DNA of 64,000 nucleotides from Blastococcus xanthinilyticus (GTDB taxonomy: Bacteria > Actinomycetota > Actinomycetes > Mycobacteriales > Geodermatophilaceae): the NCBI RefSeq assembly GCF_008124835.1, contig NZ_VNHW01000004.1:289414-353413 (forward strand), written 5' to 3'. Below, piece after piece: positions 46,122 through 54,284 of this stretch. Numbering within the stretch: the stretch's first letter is position 1; every line of letters begins with the position of its first letter. The translations under genes were made by a program, and so were the position numbers. The notes beneath the pieces are model-generated. The model saw only the letters and a program-made list of their open reading frames with translations, was not told the DNA's origin and ran no database searches.

Positions 46122-47716
46122 CGGCCCACCAGCTCCGCCACTGCCATGGCGGCCGGCTCGAGGACGTCCAGCAGCACGCGTGGGAAGAGGCCGAGGATCA
46201 GGGCGAGCGCCAGCAGCGGGATGATCGAGGCCATCTCGTGTCCACGCAGGTCTGCCATTCGGCTCGCCTTCCGCGGCAGGGTGGCAGTCACCGCGCCGCC
46301 GTCGGTCCGCCCCGGAACCGGGCCCCCACCCATTTCATCCGGTTCCGTCTCGGACGGGACGACGGTGTCGCCGGTGAGCAGCCGCTGCAGGGCCAGCAGG
46401 AACAGCCCGGCCGTCACGAGGATGCCCAGGACGGCGATCACCGTAGCGACCGGCGCGGCCTGCAGCGCGCCGGTGAACACCTGGAACTCGGCGATGAACC
46501 CGGAGAAGCCGGGCAGCCCCAGAGAGCCGAATGCGGCGACCGCAAGGCAGGCGGCGAAGACCGGCGCCGGCCGCGCCAGGCCGCCCCAGCGGTCGAAGGC
46601 GTAGGTGTGCCCGCGGGACCACAGCACGCCGCTGAGCAGGAACAGCGCGCCGGTGAGCAGGCCATGGCTGACCATCTGGTACATCGCCCCCACCGTGGCC
46701 ACGGTCCGCGCCCCCTCATCAGCCGAGGCAACGAGGCCCGCCGCGCCCAGGCCGAGGAGCACGTAGCCCATGTGGTTGACCGAGGTGTAGGCGATCATGC
46801 GTTTGACGTCGGTCTGGGCCAGCGCCACGAAGGCGCCCCACAGCACGCTGATCACCCCGACGACGACGGCCACCATGGCCCACCGTTGCCAGGCCTCGGG
46901 GAGGATTGGCATGGCGATCCGCACGAACCCGTAGGTGCCGAGCTTGAGCAGGATGCCGGCGAGGACGGCGGACCCGGCGGCGGGGGCGTCGGTGTGCGCG
47001 TCGGGCAGCCAGGTGTGGAACGGGAACAGCGGCGTCTTCACCGCCAGCCCCAGGCCGATCGCCAGCAGGACCAGGCCGCCGGCGACCGGGGAGTCCGCGA
47101 GCGGCGGGTTCGCGGCCAGCGCCACCATGTCGAAGGTGCGCTCCTCGCTGCCCAGGAACAGCCCGATGAAGCCCACGAGCAGCGCCAGCGACCCGATGAA
47201 CGTGTAGAGGAAGAACTTCAGTGCGCTGCGCCGGGCGTTGCCATGCCCCCAGCCGGCGATGACGAAGTACATCCCGACGATCGACAGGTCGAAGAAGACG
47301 AAGAACAGGATCAGGTCCAGCGAGGCGAACGTGCCCAGACACGCGGTCTGCAGGAAGAGGAACAGCGCCGCGTAGATGCGCGGCCGGTCCGGCTCGCGCA
47401 GGGAGTAGATCCCGCAGGCCAGGAACAGCACCCCGGTCAGCGCCAGCAACGGCAAGGAGAGCCCGTCGACTCCGACGTGGTAACCGGCGTCGACGGTCGG
47501 GATCCACTGCAGGTCGGCCTCGTACGCCAAACCGTCGACGACCCCGGCGGCGCCCTCCCCCGGCTCGAAACGCCACCACATCCAGCCGATCAACGCCAGG
47601 TCGACGGCGGAGGCGGCGATCCACACGCCGATCGCCGCGCGACTGGGGATCCTCGGGACTGCCAGCAGCACACCAGCAGCCAGCAACGGCAGGAAGATCA
47701 CGACGGTCAGCAGCAC
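46118..47716 (-). CDS. nuoM: NuoM-like antiporter-type subunit
   Basis: 532 residues from a GTG two bases after the nuoL stop. LAVKTPLFPFHTWLPDAHTD and ILLKLGTYGFVRIAMPILP are the hallmark NuoM helices with both key Lys residues. IAYTSVNHMGYVLLGL follows. In TM5 the usual Trp-Glu pair is FFDLSIVGMYF, so the essential Glu is Asp here. A Pro/Gly/Glu-rich insertion (about residues 455-495) lies before the last helices. It should pump or pass ions in the membrane arm. Confidence 0.9.
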   Translation of the reverse strand: MLLTVVIFLPLLAAGVLLAVPRIPSRAAIGVWIAASAVDLALIGWMWWRFEPGEGAAGVVDGLAYEADLQWIPTVDAGYHVGVDGLSLPLLALTGVLFLACGIYSLREPDRPRIYAALFLFLQTACLGTFASLDLILFFVFFDLSIVGMYFVIAGWGHGNARRSALKFFLYTFIGSLALLVGFIGLFLGSEERTFDMVALAANPPLADSPVAGGLVLLAIGLGLAVKTPLFPFHTWLPDAHTDAPAAGSAVLAGILLKLGTYGFVRIAMPILPEAWQRWAMVAVVVGVISVLWGAFVALAQTDVKRMIAYTSVNHMGYVLLGLGAAGLVASADEGARTVATVGAMYQMVSHGLLTGALFLLSGVLWSRGHTYAFDRWGGLARPAPVFAACLAVAAFGSLGLPGFSGFIAEFQVFTGALQAAPVATVIAVLGILVTAGLFLLALQRLLTGDTVVPSETEPDEMGGGPVPGRTDGGAVTATLPRKASRMADLRGHEMASIIPLLALALILGLFPRVLLDVLEPAAMAVAELVGR

Positions 47717-47718
47717 GA

Positions 47719-49656
47719 CTACCTCACCACGAGCAGCAGGACGAGCAGGAACCCCAGACCGACGACGGCCTGGGCGTAGTACTGATGCAGCAGCCCGGTC
47801 TGCGGACGGCGGGCGGCGCTCCCCGCGCGGCGGAACGCCCGCGCCGTCGCACGGACGAGGCCGTCCACCACGCCGGTGTCGATGCGCGCGGAGCCGGCCG
47901 CGGTGCGGCGGGTAGCCGCGGCGACACCGGACACCGCGCCGTCCAGGACGCTGTCGTCCGCCCGGGACGCCATACCGGCGAGCCGACGGGCGCCGAGGGC
48001 CACCCCCATGACGGCCCGGTCGATCAGCTCCTCGTCGACGACTGCCAGAGCGCGGCCGACAGCCATGGCCGGCCGGGGCGACAACAGCCGTCCCAGCCCG
48101 GCCCACGAGGCCAGCGGACCCCGGGAGAGCTGCTCCAGAACGGCAGGGCGGGCCCGGACCACGGCGACGGTCAGCCCCAGGGCCACCAGCGCGAGCGCCC
48201 CGGAGAGCAGCAGCTCCCCCAGTCCCGGGGACGGCTCGCCCTCCGCGTCGAGGGCCGCCTTGAGTTCCTCGGCCACGGCCGGCAGCGCGAGCACACCCAG
48301 CCCGGCGGCGGACACGGCGAGCACGCCGGCGACGACCGTGGTCAGGGCCGGGATGCGCCGGGTGCCCGGCTCCTCCTCGTCGAACGCCTCGTCCCCGGCC
48401 GGTCTGGCGAGGACGACGGCCAGGATCCGACCGGCGTAGACCGCCGAGACCGCGGCGGCGGCCAGGCCCACCACTTTCAGCGCCGTTCCGTCGACACCGG
48501 CGAGTACCTCGTCCTTCGTCGCCCACAGCGACAGCGGCGGCACACCGGCCAGCGCGAGGGCAGCGACGGTGGCCGCTGCCCCCATTCCCGGGTACCGACG
48601 GGCGGCGCCCCGGAGTCCGGCCAGTTGCTTGGTGCCGAGCGCGGTGAGCCAGGCTCCGGCGGCGACGAACAGGCCGGCCTTGACCGCGGCGTGCGCGACC
48701 AGCTGGGCGGTGCCGCCGGCGGTGGCGCCCACCCCGGCGGCGAGGACGACGAAGCCGATCTGCGCGGCGGTGCTGGCCGCGAGCAGCTGCTTGAGGTCGG
48801 TCTGCGCCACGGCCACCGCACCCAGGACCAGCGCCGTCAGCGCCCCGGTCCACGCTGCCGCCGTTGCGGCCCAGCCGGTCGCGGCGAGCAGGGGCTGCAT
48901 CCGGATCAGCAGGTATCCGCCGGCGGCCACCATCGTGGCCGAGTGCAGCAGCGCGCTCACCGGGCTCGGCCCCTGCATCGCGGCCGAGAGCCAGGCCGAG
49001 AAAGGCAGCTGCGCCGACTTGCCCAGCGCGGCGACCAGCACGCCGGCGGCGGCGACGTCCGCCCAGCCTCCGTCCGCGCGCTCCAGGTCTGCCAGCACCA
49101 GGCTCCCGGTCGCGGCCAGCGCCGCCCCGGCGGCGACGTACAGACCGAGGTCCCCGGCGCGGGTGGTCACGAAGGCTCGGGTGCCGGCGGCGAGCTTGCC
49201 GCGTTCCTCCCACCGGAAGCCGATGAGCGCGAAGGAGGTCGCACCCATCACCTCCCACGCCAGGAGGAGCGCGGGCAGGGTGGCAGCGGTGACCGTGGCC
49301 AGCATCGCCGCGACGAACAGCAGCAGGAAGCCGAAGAAGCGGGCTCGGGCCGCGTCCCCCGGCACGTCCGCGACGGCGAAGGCGGTGACGAGCAGGGCGA
49401 TCCCCGCGACCAGGACGACGAGCACGGCGGAGAGCCCGTCGACGACCAGGCGCAGATCTCCGCCGTCGACGATGCCGAGGAACGGCACCGACAGGCGCGG
49501 CCGTGCGCCGGCCACCAGCGCAGCCACCACCACACCTGCCGCGGTGACGGCCACGGCCAGCGGACCGGCGGCGCGGTCGGCCCGCCGACCGGCGACCAGC
49601 AGCCCCGCGCCGGTCAGGGCGGGGAGCAGCACCAGAGCGCCGAGGACGGCGCTCAT
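47719..49656 (-). CDS. nuoL: NuoL-like antiporter-type subunit
   Basis: 645 residues. LLAWEVMGATSFALIGFRWE keeps the TM5 Glu, and ALGKSAQLPFSAWLSAAMQG with PSPVSALLHSATMVAAGGYL keeps the TM7 Lys and following His. After about residue 500 a long amphipathic stretch (DEELIDRAVMGVALGARRLA to ATARAFRRAG) precedes RRPQTGLLHQYYAQAVVGLG, the usual end of NuoL with its lateral helix and last membrane helix. This is the most canonical of the three antiporter-type subunits here. Overlaps nuoK by ATGA. Confidence 0.92.
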   Translation of the reverse strand: MSAVLGALVLLPALTGAGLLVAGRRADRAAGPLAVAVTAAGVVVAALVAGARPRLSVPFLGIVDGGDLRLVVDGLSAVLVVLVAGIALLVTAFAVADVPGDAARARFFGFLLLFVAAMLATVTAATLPALLLAWEVMGATSFALIGFRWEERGKLAAGTRAFVTTRAGDLGLYVAAGAALAATGSLVLADLERADGGWADVAAAGVLVAALGKSAQLPFSAWLSAAMQGPSPVSALLHSATMVAAGGYLLIRMQPLLAATGWAATAAAWTGALTALVLGAVAVAQTDLKQLLAASTAAQIGFVVLAAGVGATAGGTAQLVAHAAVKAGLFVAAGAWLTALGTKQLAGLRGAARRYPGMGAAATVAALALAGVPPLSLWATKDEVLAGVDGTALKVVGLAAAAVSAVYAGRILAVVLARPAGDEAFDEEEPGTRRIPALTTVVAGVLAVSAAGLGVLALPAVAEELKAALDAEGEPSPGLGELLLSGALALVALGLTVAVVRARPAVLEQLSRGPLASWAGLGRLLSPRPAMAVGRALAVVDEELIDRAVMGVALGARRLAGMASRADDSVLDGAVSGVAAATRRTAAGSARIDTGVVDGLVRATARAFRRAGSAARRPQTGLLHQYYAQAVVGLGFLLVLLLVVR

Positions 49657-49970
49657 CCGCGCAGGTCCGAGGCCATGTCGATCATGTCGAGCTGCCGGGC
49701 TCGGTAGAAGGCGACGGTGACGGCGAAACCCATGGCCATCTCCACCGCCATGACCACCAGCGCCACGACGACGAGCACCTGGGTGTCGGGCAGCTCCGGC
49801 GCGAGGAAGTACCAGGCCGCTCCCCCGGCCAGCAGCACGCCGTTGAGGACGAGCTCGAGGCCCATCATCACCATGACGATCGTCTGCTGGGACAACGCCC
49901 CGAACAGTCCGACACCGACCAGGCCGGCGGCGACGGTCAGCACGATCTGCAGCACCAGCTCGGCGGTCAT
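49653..49970 (-). CDS. nuoK: NuoK-like subunit
   Basis: 105 residues with three helices. The membrane Glu in MMGLELVLNGVLLAGGA (helix 2) and the one in VMAVEMAMGFAVTVAFYR (helix 3) are both conserved; these form part of the proton path in complex I. The start overlaps the nuoJ stop (ATGA). Size and motifs are normal. Confidence 0.92.
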   Translation of the reverse strand: MTAELVLQIVLTVAAGLVGVGLFGALSQQTIVMVMMGLELVLNGVLLAGGAAWYFLAPELPDTQVLVVVALVVMAVEMAMGFAVTVAFYRARQLDMIDMASDLRG

Positions 49971-50548
49971 CGGGGCAGGCCCCCGGGCACCGGGTCGTCC
50001 GGACGCTTCGCCGTCAGATCGGCGCCGAAGCGGTCATAACGGCCGCGCGAGGTGGCCAGGACGGTGCCGGCCAGAATCGTGGTGAACAGCCCGATGCCGA
50101 TCACCAGCATGACGAGCATGTGGCTGCCCATGATCGCCTCGCCGAGCTGGCGGGTGCTGTCAGCCGGGCGGGAGGCGTCCCGCGTGGGCCAGTCGATCGT
50201 CCAGATGCCGACGACGAGGACGACGAACGCACCCGCACCCGTCACGGCCGAACCCTTGGCGTTGTGCACCATCGTCATCGGCATGAGCCCGGCCGGGTTC
50301 ATCATGAACATGATCATGAAGACGGCCATGATCGCCATCTCGATCGTCATCATCAGCGCCGTCACGACGGCCAGGTAGACCAGGTCGAGGGCGAGCAAGA
50401 TGCCCGCCACGGCGAGGAACGACGCCAGCAGAGCGAAGGTCGCCCGCGCCATCGAGTCGACGACGAACACGGCGACCCCGGCCGCGACCGAGAGGACACC
50501 GAGGGCGGCGACCGCCGCGATCGCCCAGCCGGACAGATCGCTCAGCAT
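49967..50548 (-). CDS. nuoJ: NuoJ-like subunit
   Basis: 193 residues with five helices. DLVYLAVVTALMMTIEMAIM AVFMIMFM is the unusually Met-rich third helix region that in NuoJ forms the pi-bulge helix; eight or more Met residues occur within 30. WPTRDASRPADSTRQLGEAI is the external loop. The C-terminus RYDRFGADLTAKRPDDPVPG is cytoplasmic. It lies between nuoH and nuoK in normal order but nuoI, which should precede it, is absent. Confidence 0.88.
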   Translation of the reverse strand: MLSDLSGWAIAAVAALGVLSVAAGVAVFVVDSMARATFALLASFLAVAGILLALDLVYLAVVTALMMTIEMAIMAVFMIMFMMNPAGLMPMTMVHNAKGSAVTGAGAFVVLVVGIWTIDWPTRDASRPADSTRQLGEAIMGSHMLVMLVIGIGLFTTILAGTVLATSRGRYDRFGADLTAKRPDDPVPGGLPR

Positions 50549-50558
50549 GCCGTCCTCC

Positions 50559-51497
50559 TCATGCGTAGAACCCGTTCAGGACGAGCACGGCGACGACCAG
50601 CGCTTGTAGGAGAGTGAGCGGAACGAGAACCATCCAGCCGACCTCCACCGTGCGGTCGGGCCGCAGCACCGGCATCCGTCGTCCCACCCAGACCAGAGCA
50701 GCGACGACGGCCAGCGTCTTCAGCAGGTGCCACAGCGGGCCGGGCAACCAGGGCCCGGAGTCGCCGCCGAGAAACAGCGCCGCCGCCATGGCCGCGCTCG
50801 CGCCGAGGAAGACGACGCGACCGGCCTCCACCAGCAGCCGGTCCACCCCGGACAGTTCCGAGGCGACGCCGCCGGCGATGTCCGGACCGGCGGGTGCGGC
50901 GAACGGGCCCCAGAACGCGAAGGCCGCGGCGCTGGCCACGAAGACGACGAAGGCGACCGGCATCGTCACCACGAACCACAGATTCTCTTGGGTGGCGAAA
51001 ATGTCCGTCGCCCGCAGGGAACCCGCTGCCAGGCCGGCCGTGATGAGCGCGAACATCAGCGGCAGCTCGTACGCCAAGCCCTGCGCGAGGAACCGGTATC
51101 CACCGGTCAGCGCATGGACCGCGTTCGGGCCCCAGCCGACCAGCCACACCGCCGCCCACAGCAACGCCTCCATGGCGTTGAACCACACGAGATCGGCGCT
51201 GGTCGACCACAACGTCCGACCGCCTACGGGCACCACCGCCAGAGACAGCAGCGCCAGCGTCGGCACGGCAACGCACCCGATCCGCCACAGCAACCGATCC
51301 GGCGCCAGAGTCGTTCGTCGCTGCTCGAACAGCAGGCGTGCGCTCGAGCGGATCGGCTCGACAGCGGCCCTCGGTGCCCCGGAGACGACGACGCGGTCGA
51401 CCGCCGCCACCACGAGGCCCAGGACCAGACCGACCGCCACGATCCCGAGGACTGCCGGGACCAGTCCCCACGCCTCCGCCAGAGTCTGCTCAGACAT
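50559..51497 (-). CDS. nuoH: NuoH-like subunit with altered quinone-site loop
   Basis: 312 residues, shorter than most NuoH (about 325-420), with eight helices. The AYELPLMFALITAG and VDRLLVEAGRVVFLGASAAM segments (the latter replacing the usual EYSGM/KF.E.Y region) mark it as NuoH. The first loop normally reads RIGPNRVGPxGLLQPLADG; here it is SGAPRAAVEPIRSSARLLFE, losing the contacts that line the quinone tunnel and touch NuoB and NuoD. This fits an operon with no standard Q module. Overlaps the preceding gene by eight bases. Confidence 0.85.
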   Translation of the reverse strand: MSEQTLAEAWGLVPAVLGIVAVGLVLGLVVAAVDRVVVSGAPRAAVEPIRSSARLLFEQRRTTLAPDRLLWRIGCVAVPTLALLSLAVVPVGGRTLWSTSADLVWFNAMEALLWAAVWLVGWGPNAVHALTGGYRFLAQGLAYELPLMFALITAGLAAGSLRATDIFATQENLWFVVTMPVAFVVFVASAAAFAFWGPFAAPAGPDIAGGVASELSGVDRLLVEAGRVVFLGASAAMAAALFLGGDSGPWLPGPLWHLLKTLAVVAALVWVGRRMPVLRPDRTVEVGWMVLVPLTLLQALVVAVLVLNGFYA

Positions 51498-52746
51498 GCA
51501 GGTGCTCCGGAGCCGACACCGCGGACACGGGGCTGAGATCGAGGCTGGCCACGATCAACCGTGCGCTCCCGATCTCCGCGCCCTCCACCAGGGCCGCGAC
51601 GCCGTCCAGTGACATCGCGGGCACGTCCTCGACCGACTGCCCCGACGCCATGTCGCACCAACGCCTGACCCGGTCCAGGACGTCTCCCCCGGACCCGCGT
51701 CTCCCGATGCCGCCGGCCGTCCACGCCAAGGTCCGCGAACGGCTCACCCGCCGCGTCACGGCCTCGGCGAGACGTTGCGCCTCATCTCGGTTGGCCCGCT
51801 CGGCCATCCCGTTCCGGGCGCGGCGCGCGTCGCGGGCGGCCGTCGGCCAGCCGGCCACGTCGAGGAAGCGGGCGAGGCGGTCCAGCGCCGCTTCCTCGTG
51901 GGCGCGATCCGGTTCTACGGCCGGGCGGGCGTCGGCATCGAGCCAAGCCAGCTCTGCGGAGGTGAGGACGTCGCCCTGCAGGTCCGCCCGCAGCACCAGA
52001 CCTGTCGGCCAGCCCGGAAGCACCGGCCCAAGCGCCACCTTGAGGACGTCGAGTTCGAGACCGTCGCGGTCCGGGCCGGTCGAGGCCATCGCCAGCCCGG
52101 CCACCTCACCACCGTGATGCATCCCATGGTCCATGCCCTCATGACCACTCCCGTGGTCCATGCCCTCATGACCACTCCCGTGGTCCATGCCCTCATGACC
52201 ACTCCCGTGGTCCATGCCCTCATGACCACTCCCGTGGTCCATGCCCTCATGACCACTCCCGTGGTCCATGCCCTCATGACCACTCCCGTGGTCCATGCCC
52301 TCATGACCACTCCCGTGGTCCATGCCCTCATGACCACTCCCGTGGTCCATGCCCTCGTCGTCGGCGTCCTCGTTCTTGTCCTTTCCGAGCAACGAGGGCG
52401 GCGCTGGCCGGTCGTCCTTCTTCATTCCTGATCCGGCCCGCCGGATCAGGACAGCTCGGCCCTCGTCCAGAGCGACCCCGACGTCGCTGGGGCGCTGCAC
52501 GTCCCCTCGGTGCCGCGGCTCGGAAACCTGACTCCAGAGCACGTCGACGGCTTCTGCGAGCTCCGGTCCGGGTTGCCCTAGGACGACCAGAAGGTCAGTG
52601 TCCGCGGGTGAGAGGGCGCGCGGCCAGCCGCGCCGGTCCAGCTCGGCCTCGACGGACCACCGGAGCTTGGTCGCGGCCGGGGCATCGACGAGCAGTACCC
52701 GCGGCCTCGCCAGCGCCCAGTTCCGCAGTCGGGCGATCAGGTCCAT
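51490..52746 (-). CDS. Fused NuoB-like/NuoD-like protein with Met/His repeats, no Fe-S ligands
   Basis: 418 residues between nuoA and nuoH, where nuoB-C-D normally lie. Residues 5-80 align by eye with NuoB: LRNWALARPRVLLVDAP, ELDRRGW, SPADTDLLVVLGQPGPELAE and DVLWSQVSEPR. The paired N2-cluster Cys are replaced (DAPAATKL) and later Cys are gone. Residues about 130-206 hold eight GMDHGSGHE repeats plus GMDHGMHHGG. The C-terminal part has LKVALGPVLPGWPTGLVLRA DLQGDVLTSAE, like the NuoD N-terminus, and ends with ARLIVASLDLSP, like the NuoD end. No signal peptide. I infer a metal-binding adaptor docked on the membrane arm in place of the Q module. Confidence 0.75.
   Translation of the reverse strand: MDLIARLRNWALARPRVLLVDAPAATKLRWSVEAELDRRGWPRALSPADTDLLVVLGQPGPELAEAVDVLWSQVSEPRHRGDVQRPSDVGVALDEGRAVLIRRAGSGMKKDDRPAPPSLLGKDKNEDADDEGMDHGSGHEGMDHGSGHEGMDHGSGHEGMDHGSGHEGMDHGSGHEGMDHGSGHEGMDHGSGHEGMDHGSGHEGMDHGMHHGGEVAGLAMASTGPDRDGLELDVLKVALGPVLPGWPTGLVLRADLQGDVLTSAELAWLDADARPAVEPDRAHEEAALDRLARFLDVAGWPTAARDARRARNGMAERANRDEAQRLAEAVTRRVSRSRTLAWTAGGIGRRGSGGDVLDRVRRWCDMASGQSVEDVPAMSLDGVAALVEGAEIGSARLIVASLDLSPVSAVSAPEHLHV
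52142..52357 (-). repeat. Eight tandem 27-bp repeats encoding GMDHGSGHE
   Basis: Eight consecutive copies of a 27-base unit, nearly identical at the DNA level including third positions, which indicates recent expansion or homogenisation. Each unit adds one Met and two His. A ninth degenerate unit (GMDHGMHHGG) follows. There are no spacers, so this is not a CRISPR array. Confidence 0.95.
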
Positions 52747-53078
52747 CGCAGCGCACCTTCACGCCAGACGTAGGTGACACCGACGAGGAGCACGGCGAGG
52801 AAGCCGAACATCTCGACGACGGCCGTCGCCCCCATGTCCGCGACCACGACCGCCCACGGGTACATGAAAATCATCTCCATGTCGAAGGCCAGGAAGAGGA
52901 CCGTGACCGCGTACCACCGCGCGTGGTAGCGGGAGACGGCGTGCTGCTGTGGGAGCAGGCCTGACTCGTACGGCAGGACGACGGCGGGCTCCCGGGCGGT
53001 GCGCAACGCCGCCGACAGCGCGTACAACCCGACGATCCCGGCCACGATCAAGGCAGCCATCGAAAGCAGCGCAACCAT
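52737..53078 (-). CDS. nuoA: NuoA-like subunit
   Basis: 113 residues from the ATG at 53078 with GAGGAGAG upstream; the longer frame from 53234 lacks such a site. Three helices. VVLPYESGLLPQQHAVSRYH is the loop equivalent to FExGxxP, and FLAFDMEMIFMYPWAVVV is the conserved FDxE helix. It is the first gene of the membrane operon, 164 bases downstream of an ArsR gene on the same strand, so the regulator may control or be co-transcribed with it. Confidence 0.9.
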   Translation of the reverse strand: MVALLSMAALIVAGIVGLYALSAALRTAREPAVVLPYESGLLPQQHAVSRYHARWYAVTVLFLAFDMEMIFMYPWAVVVADMGATAVVEMFGFLAVLLVGVTYVWREGALRWT

Positions 53079-53242
53079 GTCGCTCTCCTCGCCTTCCGAC
53101 GGGAACAGCAGGGACTGGGCCGCGAACGGCACAACATCCGCACGAACGTCCGGGTGTGGCCGACTGTAGGGGTGGCCGAGGACGTTCGCGCGGCGACGAC
53201 CGCCCCCGCCTGGCAACTGCGCCGGACCCGACACACCAACTG

Positions 53243-53620
53243 TCAGTCGTCGTCCGGCGCCGCTTCCGAGAGAACGACCAACTGACGCAGGCAGTGCTCT
53301 CGCAGTGGCTCGGGGAAACCCTCTGCCAGGCGGTAGTACACGACGCGCCCCTGCTTCCGGTTGGTCACCAGTCCCGCCGTGCGCAACAACCGGAGCGCGT
53401 ACCCCACGGCGTCCTCGTTGGCCTCCAGGGCCAGCGCGAGATCGCCGACGCAGAGCTCCTCGACCATGTCCAGCGCGAACAGCACGCGGGCCCGGGTGGG
53501 ATCGGCCATCAGGCTCAGCACGCTGGTCAGCTGGGCGGCTTCCTCCCGACTGGGCAGGCGAGCTCGGGCGTGCGCGACACGTTCCGGGTCGACCGGATGG
53601 GCGTGGCCAGGTTCGGACAT
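53243..53620 (-). CDS. ArsR/SmtB-family metalloregulator (copy 2)
   Basis: 125 residues from the ATG at 53620. It has the same winged helix as copy 1 (SVLSLMADPTRARVLFALDM, EELCVGDLALALEANEDAVG, YALRLLRTAGLVTNRKQGRV), the same GHAHPVDPE N-terminus and REHCLRQL near the end. Copy 1 and copy 2 differ at only a few positions apart from their tails. It lies between the copper storage gene (divergent) and the nuo-like operon (downstream), so it probably represses both. The metal is not certain; copper fits the neighbours. Confidence 0.88.
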   Translation of the reverse strand: MSEPGHAHPVDPERVAHARARLPSREEAAQLTSVLSLMADPTRARVLFALDMVEELCVGDLALALEANEDAVGYALRLLRTAGLVTNRKQGRVVYYRLAEGFPEPLREHCLRQLVVLSEAAPDDD

Positions 53621-53645
53621 TCGAGAAACACCTCCAGGCCGCTCA

Positions 53646-53667
53646 TACCCGTACGGGTCTGCGGGTA
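53646..53667. promoter_or_regulatory. Candidate ArsR operator C
   Basis: TACCCG-N10-CGGGTA, a perfect 6-bp inverted repeat, with an inner ACCCGTACGGGT palindrome. It sits 26 bases upstream of ArsR copy 2, the same distance as operator A from copy 1, and about 70 bases upstream of the Csp start. This is the best-conserved of the four related sites. Confidence 0.65.
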
Positions 53668-53736
53668 CGCCGAGTTTGTCGGCGACAGTCCCGAACGGCA
53701 TCCGAGCCGTCCGGCGCCGAGACCCCAGGAGTAACC

Positions 53737-54144
53737 ATGACCGTGGCAGCCCAGATGCTCGACACCTACCCCAAGGACCTCGGGGGGGTGGACAAGCAGA
53801 AACTGCTGGCCTGCATCGAGGCCTGCTTCGAGTGCGCCCAGGCCTGCACCGCCTGCGCGGACGCCTGCCTCAGCGAAGACATGGTCGCCGAGCTGACGAA
53901 GTGCATCCGCATCAACACCGACTGCGCCGACATCTGCCACACCACCGGCCGCGTGCTCTCCCGGCACACCGGCTACGACGCCAACCTCACCCGCGCGGTC
54001 CTCGAGGCCTGCGTGGCCGCCTGCAAGGCGTGCGGCGACGAGTGCGAGAGCCACGCCTCGATGCACGAGCACTGCCGAGTCTGCGCCGAGGCCTGCCGGC
54101 GCTGTGAGCAGGCGTGCCGAGACCTCATCAGCTCACTGGGCTGA
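53737..54144 (+). CDS. Csp-like four-helix-bundle copper storage protein
   Basis: 135 residues from the ATG at 53737 with AGGAG upstream. There are 18 Cys, mostly in CxxxC and CxxC spacing along helices: KLLACIEACFECAQACTACA, AELTKCIRINTDCADICHTT, AVLEACVAACKACGDECESH, HCRVCAEACRRCEQACRDLI. This pattern matches Csp proteins, whose bundle core binds many Cu(I) ions. There is no signal peptide, so it is the cytosolic (Csp3-like) kind. It faces ArsR copy 2 across a candidate operator. Confidence 0.9.
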   Translation: MTVAAQMLDTYPKDLGGVDKQKLLACIEACFECAQACTACADACLSEDMVAELTKCIRINTDCADICHTTGRVLSRHTGYDANLTRAVLEACVAACKACGDECESHASMHEHCRVCAEACRRCEQACRDLISSLG

Positions 54145-54284
54145 CGGAGACTGCACGGTAGGTCGGCCCCGGAGGCGCCAAGGCCAGGGGCGGCCTAGAC
54201 GACGCCCCGGGGCCGAACCAACGCTCCAGCGGCGCACTAGAGGTCGAGCTGCCACCGAACGACTTGACGAGGGCGCCGTGGTCA

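Noticed and set aside
52142..52357. Possible CRISPR array
   Set aside because: Repeats are directly adjacent with no spacers, are a multiple of three and lie in frame within a protein gene.
51775..52431. Plus-strand frame with a TTPVVHALM repeat
   Set aside because: It is the antisense reading of the Met/His repeat region; the minus-strand protein has domain similarity and correct operon position.
44658..53078. Mrp-type antiporter or hydrogenase-4/formate hydrogenlyase operon
   Set aside because: NuoA, H, J and K with typical NuoL/M/N order exclude Mrp, and there is no hydrogenase large or small subunit with Ni or Fe-S ligands.
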